Shown here piece by piece: positions 1 to 5,662 of a DNA stretch of 7,797 nucleotides (position 1 is the first letter of the stretch; each line of letters begins with the position of its first letter). A model generated the notes under the pieces. The model saw only the letters and a list, made by a program, of their open reading frames with translations. It made no database searches and was not told the origin of the DNA. Source of the DNA: Robiginitomaculum sp. (GTDB lineage Bacteria; Pseudomonadota; Alphaproteobacteria; Caulobacterales; Maricaulaceae); assembly GCA_027071965.1 (NCBI GenBank), contig JALSYJ010000297.1:1-7797 (forward strand). Direction: 5' to 3'. Both the position numbers and the translations under genes were made by a program.

Positions 1-294
1 AGGATTTTGCTGCTGAAGATGGTGCCGGGCCTGTCTGGCCTTGGATTTGCCAATATCTGTTGTTGCAAACAATATCTGTCGCTGCAAATTGCTAAGCGCC
101 ACACTGTCATCATCGAGCAGGCCAAGATTTCCAACACCAGCCGCCGTCAGATACATGGCCGACGGACAGCCCAAACCACCCACGCCCACCAGCAAGACCT
201 TAGCCGCAGACAGGGCCTGCTGCCCCGGCCCGCCAATCTCTTTTAGCACCAGATGCCGGGCATAACGCTCTATTTGATCGTCGTTAAAACTCAT
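1..294 (-). CDS. ThiF/MoeB/HesA-family E1-like adenylyltransferase, N-terminal part (runs off the left edge)
   Basis: Only the first 98 codons are in the window. The fragment has the Rossmann nucleotide-binding loop GVGGLG at residues 37-42, an acidic DDD at 61-63 after the second strand, the signature LSNLQRQ at 67-73 and a following Lys at about 85. These match the ATP-binding positions of E. coli MoeB and ThiF. Such enzymes adenylate the C-terminal Gly-Gly of a small ubiquitin-like sulfur carrier (MoaD, ThiS or CysO) in the cytoplasm, for molybdopterin, thiamine or cysteine synthesis. The ATG overlaps the cysK stop as ATGA, which implies translational coupling. No strong Shine-Dalgarno is seen upstream. 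MoeB, ThiF, HesA and MoeZ cannot be told apart without the C-terminal half, where zinc cysteines, the catalytic cysteine and any rhodanese domain would lie. Family membership is nearly certain; the specific role is open. Confidence 0.9.
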   Translation of the reverse strand, partial: MSFNDDQIERYARHLVLKEIGGPGQQALSAAKVLLVGVGGLGCPSAMYLTAAGVGNLGLLDDDSVALSNLQRQILFATTDIGKSKARQARHHLQQQNP

Positions 295-1241
295 TCGGGC
301 TCAAACAGGGACGTTGATAAATAACGCTCGGCAAATGATGGAATAATTACCACAATTCGCTTGTTCGGCATTTCCTTGCCAAGTTTCAAGGCGGCACTTA
401 ACGCAGCACCAGAGGAAATCCCGCAAGGCAAACCTTCGATATGAGCTGCCTGTTGCGCCATTTCGATAGCCCCTGGCGTGTTTACCGCCATTACCCTGTC
501 AACCAGATCCACATCCAGATTATCTGGAATAAAGCCAGCTCCAATTCCCTGAATTTTATGAGGCCCGGCTTCGCCGCCGGCAATAACCGGGCTTTCTGAA
601 GGCTCTACTGCAATGATTTTCAACTCTGGTAATCGCGGCTTTAGCACTCTGGCCACGCCGGTTATGGTTCCACCTGTTCCCACACCGGCAACAAAGGCAT
701 CCAGCTCTCCGCCCGTATCAGTCCATATCTCCTCGGCAGTGGTCTTGACATGTATGTCCGGATTGGCCGGATTGGAAAACTGCCGGGCAATAATAGCGCC
801 CGGGGTTTTTGCCGCCACTTCGTCGGCCCGGGCAATGGCTCCCTTCATTCCCAGTGCCGGGTCGGTAAGTTCAATTTTTGCACCTAAATGGGTAAGCATT
901 TTGCGCCGCTCAATGGACATGCTGGCCGGCATGGTCAAAATCAGATTATAACCCTTCGCTGCTGCCACAAATGCCAGAGCAATTCCGGTATTTCCAGAAG
1001 TAGGCTCAACAATGGTGCCGCCGGGGGCCAGTTGCCCGCTTTGTTCCAGATCCTCGATCATTGCCACGCCGATTCGGTCTTTTACTGAGGCCAGCGGGTT
1101 AAAGAACTCCAGCTTGGCGAGAATTTCGGCGCTCACATCATGAGCAGCAGCCAACCGTGATAGCCTGACCAATGGTGTGTTGCCCATGGTCGCAGCCATA
1201 TTATCAAATATGCCGCCACGGCCTGTTTGTTCTGGTTTCAT
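291..1241 (-). CDS. cysK: Cysteine synthase A (O-acetylserine sulfhydrylase)
   Basis: A 316-residue cytoplasmic PLP enzyme that makes L-cysteine from O-acetylserine and sulfide. The PLP lysine is K54 in NPLASVKDRIG. The substrate loop TSGNTG is at 81-86, the phosphate-binding GTGGT at 188-192, IQGIGAGFIP at 230-239, and GISSGAA at 274-280 carries the serine near the PLP ring nitrogen. The C-terminal PSFAERYLSTSLF is the CysK hallmark, with Ala where Gly is usual in SFGERYLST. Length fits the family. The ATG at 1241 has an AGGAG at 1249-1253, seven bases upstream. It follows coq7 by 58 bases and overlaps the next gene by four (ATGA). The 58-base gap has a TATAAG on the minus strand but no convincing -35, so read-through from coq7 is likely. 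A CysM-like enzyme using a thiocarboxylated carrier is less likely given the CysK-type C-terminus. Confidence 0.96.
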   Translation of the reverse strand: MKPEQTGRGGIFDNMAATMGNTPLVRLSRLAAAHDVSAEILAKLEFFNPLASVKDRIGVAMIEDLEQSGQLAPGGTIVEPTSGNTGIALAFVAAAKGYNLILTMPASMSIERRKMLTHLGAKIELTDPALGMKGAIARADEVAAKTPGAIIARQFSNPANPDIHVKTTAEEIWTDTGGELDAFVAGVGTGGTITGVARVLKPRLPELKIIAVEPSESPVIAGGEAGPHKIQGIGAGFIPDNLDVDLVDRVMAVNTPGAIEMAQQAAHIEGLPCGISSGAALSAALKLGKEMPNKRIVVIIPSFAERYLSTSLFEPE

Positions 1242-1248
1242 TATCTTG

Positions 1249-1253
1249 CTCCT
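1249..1253 (-). promoter_or_regulatory. Shine-Dalgarno of cysK
   Basis: The minus strand reads AGGAG here, seven bases before the ATG at 1239-1241. It supports the first ATG over the in-frame Met at codon 15. Confidence 0.75.
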
Positions 1254-1299
1254 GATATTCTTATAAGGGATTGGCCGCTTAACAATCAGCGCAGCCGGC

Positions 1300-1881
1300 T
1301 TAAATTTTTTCTGAAATACGAATTGCCGCTTTACATCCCAGACGGATTACCGCCGACAACAATGTATAACCTGGAGCCTGCTCGGCACCTGATTCTATGG
1401 CCCGGTCACGATGATCCAGTTCATCATTGCGAAATTTTTCAAACATTTCCTGCAATTCTGGCTCACTTTTGCTGCGTTTTAATTCGTCTATCTGCCCGGC
1501 ATAATGCTCTTCAATCACACTTTCCACAGATTCAGTACAAGCATGAGCTGCCTTTTCACCAAGCAGGGCCGTTCCCACTCCAAGAGCATAGCTCATACCC
1601 TGCCACAGCCCGATTGCCGCTGTTGGACGGTGGCCGCGCTCACGCATCTGAGCTTCAAAGGCATCAAGATGCACCTGTTCTTCCGCTTGCATCCGCGCAA
1701 ACTCTCCGGCCAGTGATTGTTTGTTTCTAACATGTTTGAAAATGGCCTGCTGACCCTTATAAATCTGTACTGCCGCAGTTTCACCAGCATGATCCACCCG
1801 CAGCATTTGCTCCACACGACCGGCCGGGCCGGAGCCAGGAAGAACCGGCTTTGGCTTTCTGCTAGAAGTGTTTGATGTCAA
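1300..1881 (-). CDS. coq7: Coq7-type demethoxyubiquinone hydroxylase (diiron)
   Basis: A 193-residue carboxylate-bridged diiron monooxygenase that adds the last ring hydroxyl in ubiquinone synthesis, acting at the inner face of the cytoplasmic membrane. The ligand set is complete: E34 (RVDHAGE), E68xxH71 (EQVH), E120 (VESVIEEHY) and E154xxH157 (ELDH). Spacing of the last two groups matches human COQ7 once a two-residue deletion is allowed for. The C-terminal IRLGCKAAIRISEKI matches the family's closing helix. The start is TTG at 1879-1881: AAGAGG lies seven bases upstream and the TTG overlaps the dsbB stop as TTGA. The first internal ATG (codon 26) would cut into the first helix just before the metal site. 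Co-location with dsbB is sensible, since DsbB uses ubiquinone as its oxidant. Confidence 0.95.
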   Translation of the reverse strand: MTSNTSSRKPKPVLPGSGPAGRVEQMLRVDHAGETAAVQIYKGQQAIFKHVRNKQSLAGEFARMQAEEQVHLDAFEAQMRERGHRPTAAIGLWQGMSYALGVGTALLGEKAAHACTESVESVIEEHYAGQIDELKRSKSEPELQEMFEKFRNDELDHRDRAIESGAEQAPGYTLLSAVIRLGCKAAIRISEKI

Positions 1882-2405
1882 AGCACGGCCTCTTTTGTTT
1901 TGCGATTAAATGCGAACCAAAAGCTAATTCCAGCTAAAATCAATGAAATAATCCCATTCCAGCCAGCCATGGAAATGCCGGCAAAAGACCATGGAATATC
2001 ACCGCAACTAGGTGCTGTTACTGGCTGTGCAAGTGAACTTAGCAAGTCACCACTCATTGACCCCAAAGCATCAATTGATCCTGAACATCCCGATGGCCCG
2101 GCCCAAAGTTTTAACTCAACCCCGCTGTGATAACCTGCAACCAGAGCCCCGGTTAAAAATGTCAGCCCCAAAACGGCATTTGCAATTCGTCTGGTGCGCG
2201 CATCATGACCAAGCCAACGCAACACCACAAATATAGCAGCCAGCAGCAATGCCGCCCAGTACACTTCTCTTTGTCGCAAGCACAAGGCACAGGGTTGCAA
2301 GCCACCAATATGTTCAAACCCGTGGGCACTGGCCAACATCAGGGCGCTGGCCAGTGCTGCCAGCCACAACCAGTTGCGATCATTTAATATATCAGAGATT
2401 TTCAT
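1878..2405 (-). CDS. dsbB: Disulfide bond formation protein B
   Basis: An inner-membrane quinone reductase that reoxidises DsbA by passing its electrons to ubiquinone. Counting from the ATG at 2405 the protein has 175 residues. It shows four hydrophobic helices (about 13-29, 49-63, 76-93 and 143-164). The first redox pair, C39 and C42, sits in QPCALCLRQR in the first periplasmic loop. The second pair, C107 (SGCSGS) and C134 (APSCGDIPW), is in the long second loop. The Gly-rich SMAGWNG before helix 4 is also typical. A GTG two codons upstream (2409-2411) is an alternative start; neither has a clear Shine-Dalgarno. The stop overlaps the coq7 TTG. The 60 bases upstream, to the end of the next gene, hold no clear promoter or terminator, so co-transcription with that gene is likely. 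The start is the only uncertain point. Confidence 0.95.
   Translation of the reverse strand: MKISDILNDRNWLWLAALASALMLASAHGFEHIGGLQPCALCLRQREVYWAALLLAAIFVVLRWLGHDARTRRIANAVLGLTFLTGALVAGYHSGVELKLWAGPSGCSGSIDALGSMSGDLLSSLAQPVTAPSCGDIPWSFAGISMAGWNGIISLILAGISFWFAFNRKTKEAVL
1889..1894 (-). promoter_or_regulatory. Shine-Dalgarno deciding the TTG start of coq7
   Basis: The minus strand reads AAGAGG, ending seven bases before the TTG at 1881-1879. It lies inside the last codons of dsbB, so coq7 can be initiated by ribosomes finishing dsbB. It is the main evidence for the non-ATG start. Confidence 0.7.
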
Positions 2406-2465
2406 AAACACAGTTTGCCCGGTTTTGTTCCAGTTGCCAATGATTAAAATTGCGACGGTTTGACC

Positions 2466-2900
2466 CTAATCCACATATCCGTCGCCGCCAGCGATATCAC
2501 GGCGCGCCGATACGATTGTGACAATAAACCCGGCTAATACATCAAGCAGTGCCATCACAGTTATAATGAAAAATACTGATGACGCAAAAGCTCCGAATAA
2601 TAAAAATTCCACCAGACAGATAATAAACAGCACCAGTGACAGGGCATGATTTGCAATGGCTTCACGGCCGGTACTGGTAGATTTGAGCAATTCGGCAAAC
2701 AACATAAGCAAAGAAATCAGTATTAACAGATCACCCGATGAAACCGTCCAGAATGTTCCAGATGCCATGGGCACATCAAACAGCTTTTTGGCCAGGTTAT
2801 CGACAATGGACTGGGAGTTCTTGGCAAAGGCTCCTCCGCCGATGGCCATTACATTGTAGATGACCACCGGAATCGACAGCAATGGAAACATATTTAGCAA
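2466..2900 (-). CDS. Uncharacterised four-helix membrane protein
   Basis: I do not recognise a named family, though I recall similar small membrane proteins of unknown function in alphaproteobacteria. The 144 residues show four hydrophobic segments at about 6-20, 56-73, 86-103 and 107-131. The first two are joined by a 35-residue polar stretch rich in Asn, Ser and Lys (27-50), and the tail is short, charged and Gly-rich (RRDIAGGDGYVD). Membrane-embedded or border acidic residues are notable: D57 and E70 in helix 2, E98 in helix 3 and D120 in helix 4. There is no Cys pair to suggest redox work; the single Cys is C95. The start is TTG at 2898-2900, chosen because AAGGGGGG ends five bases before it. 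The ATG three codons in (2889-2891) would be 14 bases from that element. It heads the group leading into dsbB, 60 bases before it. Coding status is supported by the helix pattern and clean reading frame. Confidence 0.75.
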   Translation of the reverse strand: MLNMFPLLSIPVVIYNVMAIGGGAFAKNSQSIVDNLAKKLFDVPMASGTFWTVSSGDLLILISLLMLFAELLKSTSTGREAIANHALSLVLFIICLVEFLLFGAFASSVFFIITVMALLDVLAGFIVTIVSARRDIAGGDGYVD

Positions 2901-2905
2901 ATCGG

Positions 2906-2913
2906 CCCCCCTT
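2906..2913 (-). promoter_or_regulatory. Purine-rich ribosome binding site of the 144-residue membrane protein
   Basis: The minus strand reads AAGGGGGG, five bases before TTG (2900-2898) and 14 before the alternative ATG (2891-2889). The spacing favours the TTG. Confidence 0.5.
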
Positions 2914-2979
2914 GGAACAACTCACAATTTGATGTGGTTACAGCAAACCTGTTTTTAGAGCTTTCGTCCAGCTAATCAT

Positions 2980-3003
2980 AAAAACGCAAGTTTGCAAACT
3001 TGC
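2980..3003 (-). terminator. Candidate intrinsic terminator of the DPM-like GT2 gene (perfect 18-base palindrome plus T run)
   Basis: Positions 2986-3003 form a perfect palindrome, GCAAGTTTG followed by its reverse complement. As RNA from the minus strand it can fold into a 7-bp stem with a TGCA loop. It is followed by one G and then five T (2984-2980), and lies about 33 bases after the GT2 stop. That is the layout of a Rho-independent terminator, although only three of the seven pairs are G-C. A loop-free palindrome could equally be a dimeric repressor site for the downstream group. Confidence 0.5.
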
Positions 3004-3035
3004 ATCCAGTTGTTTTATTGCTCTGGGTGCCGATT

Positions 3036-3779
3036 CTAGCTTTCGCTGATATTTCCGGGTAGTCTGGCTCTAGCCTGGAGCCATTTCATACCCAGCAAAT
3101 CGCGAAAAGCAACCAGCAGCCTGCCAAAATTGCTGTATTTGGAGGTGCCGCTGTTTCTGGCCCGGTGCTGAACCGGCAGAAATTCGGCCACCATTCCCTC
3201 GCGCTGTATTAGTGCCGGAATATAGCGGTGTTGATGGTCAAAGAACGGCAGTAAAATATATACTTCACGGTAAACAGCCTTAATACCGCACCCTGTATCT
3301 ACAGTTTTGTCATTCAATATAGCGCCGCGCACCCAATTAGCGAACCTGGACCCGATACGCTTTGAAAAAGTATCCTGACGCTTTTGCCGGATACCGCCAA
3401 CCATTGCCAGATCATGCGCAGCACCTTTTCTGCGCAAATGTGCCAGCAGTTTTGGCAAATCATCTGGCACGTTCTGGCCATCACCATCGAGCATGCATAG
3501 AATTTTCCCCTTTGCATGCAAGGCTCCGGTTCTGATGGCCCGGCTTTGTCCGGCATTGTTTTTATGACTTAAAATTCGCAATTGCGGAATATCATCGCGC
3601 AGGGATTGCAGCTCTGCCAGTGTGCTGTCTGTGCTGCAGTCATTTACAACCAGCAATTCAAAGCACTCATCCTTCAGGGCAGCAGCGATTTCTGCTGCTA
3701 ATAATCCAATGTTTCCCGCTTCGTTAAAAACCGGTACAATTACGCTTATTTCAACTGTATTGTCGTTTTTGTTTTTCAT
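3036..3779 (-). CDS. GT2 glycosyltransferase, dolichol/polyprenyl-phosphate mannosyltransferase-like
   Basis: A 247-residue GT-A fold enzyme that probably moves a sugar from a nucleotide donor to a polyprenyl phosphate at the cytoplasmic membrane face. The fold opens with ISVIVPVFNEAGNI (11-24), then VVNDCSTDST (44-53) and the metal-binding D98-G-D100 in MLDGDGQNVPDD. DTGCGIKAVYRE (161-172) and HRARNSGTSKYS (205-216) resemble the acceptor-side motifs of DPM1-like bacterial enzymes. There is no C-terminal membrane anchor, unlike ArnC or GtrB types. The ATG at 3779 is the only possible start: no other ATG, GTG or TTG precedes the fold and an in-frame TAA lies four codons upstream. It stands alone, without the lipid-A-like and ArnT-like partners often seen with such genes. 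Donor and acceptor are unknown. Confidence 0.88.
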   Translation of the reverse strand: MKNKNDNTVEISVIVPVFNEAGNIGLLAAEIAAALKDECFELLVVNDCSTDSTLAELQSLRDDIPQLRILSHKNNAGQSRAIRTGALHAKGKILCMLDGDGQNVPDDLPKLLAHLRRKGAAHDLAMVGGIRQKRQDTFSKRIGSRFANWVRGAILNDKTVDTGCGIKAVYREVYILLPFFDHQHRYIPALIQREGMVAEFLPVQHRARNSGTSKYSNFGRLLVAFRDLLGMKWLQARARLPGNISES

Positions 3780-3807
3780 TGGCGCACATTATAACACTGA
3801 TGATATT
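3779..3807 (+). promoter_or_regulatory. Possible promoter of the HMG-CoA lyase gene
   Basis: TTGGCG (3779-3784) and GATATT (3802-3807) are 17 bases apart, each matching the sigma-70-type consensus at four of six bases. The predicted start near 3814 would give a leader of about 32 bases holding the AGGA before the ATG at 3846. It overlaps the opposing GT2 promoter, so the two could exclude each other. The match is weak. Confidence 0.3.
3788..3796 (-). promoter_or_regulatory. Extended -10 promoter of the DPM-like GT2 gene, predicting a leaderless mRNA
   Basis: The minus strand reads TGT-TATAAT (3796-3788), a consensus -10 with the TGn extension. The best -35, TTGGCA at 3814-3809, is 15 bases away, shorter than usual, but the TGn element can compensate. 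The start point, about seven bases past the -10, falls at 3781-3780, directly before the ATG at 3779. The bases between -10 and ATG contain no Shine-Dalgarno. Confidence 0.6.
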
Positions 3808-3834
3808 TTGCCAATGATCCAATGTCCCAAAGCC

Positions 3835-3838
3835 AGGA
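3835..3838 (+). promoter_or_regulatory. Shine-Dalgarno deciding the HMG-CoA lyase start
   Basis: AGGA lies seven bases before the ATG at 3846. The in-frame ATG at 3822, eight codons earlier, has nothing similar and would add a non-conserved polar N-terminus. Confidence 0.65.
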
Positions 3839-3845
3839 ACAACCC

Positions 3846-4748
3846 ATGTCCAAAACCATAGAGATTGTCGAAGTCGGCCCCCGAGACGGCCTGCAGAACG
3901 AAAATAAAATCCTGCCAACCAGTGTCAAAGTAGAATTTATAAAGCGGCTGGTGGATGCTGGTGTGCGCCGTCTGGAAGTGGCTAGTTTTGTGCACCCCAA
4001 ACAGGTGCCGACAATGGCTGATGCCGAAGCGGTTATGAAAGCCCTGCCACGGCTTGCAGGCGTGCGCTATATTGGGCTGGCACTGAATGAGCGCGGATTT
4101 CGCCGAGCGCTTGATGCCGGGTGTGATGAGATTAATTTTGTAATGGTGGCAAGTGCAGGTTTTGGCTTGCGCAATCAAAATGCAACACCGATGCAAACCG
4201 CAGATTTATTCGATCGCATTGCAATTTTAGCTCATGATGCAAAAGTGCCGGTTTCGGTAACTGTTTCAGTTGCTTTTGGCGATCCATTTGATGGTGAAGT
4301 TGCCGTATCCACACTTGAGACACTGGTGACAAGAGCAGCCAATGCCGGGGCTACAGAAATTGCACTTGGCGACACCATTGGAGTTGCCGATCCATGGACG
4401 GTGGCAGCAGTAATTAACCGGCTGCGCACCAAGGCTCCGGACATTGCGTTGCGGATGCATTTTCACAATACGCGCAATACGGCCTTGGCCAATATTTATG
4501 CCAGTCTGGAAAACAATATAAAGATTGTTGATGCTTCATGTGGTGGAATAGGTGGTTGTCCGTTCGCTCCGGCGGCAACAGGCAATGTAGCTACGGAAGA
4601 TGTGCTTTATATGCTGCACCGGGCAGGTTTTGAAACCGGAATTGATCTGGATAAAATGATTGCCACGTCAAACTGGCTGTCTGGCAAATTGGGCAAGGAT
4701 CTTCCGGCGCTTTTACCCAAGGCAGGTATGTTCCCGTCCTTAAAATAG
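3846..4748 (+). CDS. Hydroxymethylglutaryl-CoA lyase family protein
   Basis: A 300-residue TIM-barrel lyase of the HMGL-like/DRE-TIM group. The family reaction splits HMG-CoA into acetyl-CoA and acetoacetate, ending leucine breakdown. The catalytic set matches human HMGCL by spacing: R13-D14 (VGPRDGLQNE), E44, metal ligands H205 and H207 (HFHNTRN), loop cysteine C238 (GGIGGCPFAP) and N247. It departs from classical enzymes in substrate-side positions: SFVHPKQVP (47-55) where SFVSPKWVP is usual, and FGDPFDGEV (144-152) where FGCPYEGEV is usual. Neighbours are glycan genes, with no isovaleryl-CoA dehydrogenase or methylcrotonyl-CoA carboxylase. The start at 3846 is chosen from the AGGA and from family length; ATG at 3822 is possible. 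The enzyme class is sure, the exact substrate is not. Confidence 0.9.
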   Translation: MSKTIEIVEVGPRDGLQNENKILPTSVKVEFIKRLVDAGVRRLEVASFVHPKQVPTMADAEAVMKALPRLAGVRYIGLALNERGFRRALDAGCDEINFVMVASAGFGLRNQNATPMQTADLFDRIAILAHDAKVPVSVTVSVAFGDPFDGEVAVSTLETLVTRAANAGATEIALGDTIGVADPWTVAAVINRLRTKAPDIALRMHFHNTRNTALANIYASLENNIKIVDASCGGIGGCPFAPAATGNVATEDVLYMLHRAGFETGIDLDKMIATSNWLSGKLGKDLPALLPKAGMFPSLK

Positions 4749-4795
4749 CGAAGCCATAGGACCAAAAGAACTTTCCCACTTTTGCTAAAAATACT

Positions 4796-5662
4796 CTAGC
4801 GGGTAAGTATTAACCAGAGAGCGCGTCCCATTACCGCTATAAAAATCATTGGGGCCAGCAGCCATGCTCCGGCTGTCTGCCATGGAGAGTCGGCAAATTT
4901 TATAAAATATCGTATCAACCCTTTGGTTTTGTACCAGTTTATTCGCAGTAAAGAGGCCTGACTGGTGGATCCGTAATGGGTTATTTTTGCATCTGGAACA
5001 AAAACCACTTCGGCTCCTGCACGGTGGACGGCTCGGCAGATATCCAGATCTTCCACATGCAAAAAATATTTATCATCAAAGCCCCCCAATGCCTTAAAGC
5101 CTTTGCGATTGAACATCATGCAGGCTCCGCTAACTGCCGGGACTTTCACCGGCTGGTCAGGAAGCGGGTGGGTTTCCCAGTGCAAATCAGCAAAAATAGA
5201 AGAAATGTGCTGCAGACGAGACAGGCCGGTCATGGAGACCAGAGCCGACCACGGAGTTAATTTACCGCGGCGTGCCCCGCGCTGTTCTTTGCCATTGCTG
5301 TTTAACAACCTGCCGCCAACCACGCTAAGCTTGGGAAGTTTCTTAAGGGAGTCCAGCATTTTACCCAGAGCGTTGGGGTGTAAAACAGCATCCGGGTTCA
5401 AGAACATCAAAACCTCCCGCTGTGCCTGCTTCGCCCCAAGATTACAGGCTTTGGCAAAACCTATATTGCCATTGCCATCTATAAGCTGAACATTTGTATG
5501 CTTGTCCGAATAGGATTTCAGGCCTCTGGTGACCTGCGGCGGATTTCCATTATTGACAATAATGATCTCATGATCACTTGGACATGAGTTTAGACATTTC
5601 CACAGGCTTGGCCCGGTAAAATAGGTAACAATGATTATTGAAATTTTGCTGCTAGCACTCAA
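4796..5662 (-). CDS. GT2 glycosyltransferase, rhamnosyltransferase (WbbL)-like
   Basis: A 288-residue cytoplasmic-face enzyme likely to add a sugar to a lipid-linked surface glycan. It begins with ISIIIVTYFTG (7-17), then VNNGN (36-40). NPD at 89-91 (FLNPDAVL) replaces the DxD motif, as is usual in RfbF/WbbL-type rhamnosyltransferases. SGACMMFNRKGFKALGGFDD (178-197) and FLHVEDLDICRAVHRAG (200-216) give the acceptor-side motif and the catalytic acidic pair E204-D205. HYGSTS (229-234) follows. A hydrophobic C-terminus (about 264-287) suggests membrane attachment. The start is TTG at 5660-5662, overlapping the preceding stop as TTGA, with GGCGGA seven bases upstream; no other start codon precedes the fold. 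A 47-base gap separates it from the convergent lyase gene. The sugar is inferred from family resemblance only. Confidence 0.88.
   Translation of the reverse strand: MSASSKISIIIVTYFTGPSLWKCLNSCPSDHEIIIVNNGNPPQVTRGLKSYSDKHTNVQLIDGNGNIGFAKACNLGAKQAQREVLMFLNPDAVLHPNALGKMLDSLKKLPKLSVVGGRLLNSNGKEQRGARRGKLTPWSALVSMTGLSRLQHISSIFADLHWETHPLPDQPVKVPAVSGACMMFNRKGFKALGGFDDKYFLHVEDLDICRAVHRAGAEVVFVPDAKITHYGSTSQASLLRINWYKTKGLIRYFIKFADSPWQTAGAWLLAPMIFIAVMGRALWLILTR

Larger units (their letters stand above)
2901..3035. other. Intergenic region, 135 bases
   Basis: It lies between the GT2 stop (3036) and the next minus-strand start (2900). It holds the palindrome/terminator candidate at 2980-3003 and the purine-rich ribosome site at 2906-2913. 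A promoter for the downstream group would be expected between about 2915 and 2979, but I see no pair of good -35 and -10 hexamers there. I see no small ORF or RNA gene. Confidence 0.5.

Noticed and set aside
613..951. 112-codon open frame on the plus strand
   Set aside because: It is antisense to the conserved core of cysK, with no ribosome site or recognisable domain.
1254..1299. TATAAG-based promoter for cysK in the coq7-cysK gap
   Set aside because: The nearest -35-like hexamer (TTGTTA) is only 14 bases away and there is no TGn extension, so it is not distinguishable from chance.
1227..1730. 167-codon open frame on the plus strand
   Set aside because: It lies antisense to coq7, whose complete diiron ligand set shows which strand is coding. 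The plus-strand protein shows no recognisable motif or start context.
2411..2438. Imperfect direct repeat CAGTTTGCC / CAGTTGCC upstream of dsbB
   Set aside because: Two short imperfect copies in a 54-base gap, without symmetry or a nearby promoter, are not enough to call an operator.
4763..4784. CAAAAG ... CTTTTG inverted repeat between the convergent lyase and rhamnosyltransferase-like genes
   Set aside because: A six-pair stem with only two G-C pairs and a ten-base loop is too weak to call a bidirectional terminator. The rest of the 47-base gap shows nothing better.
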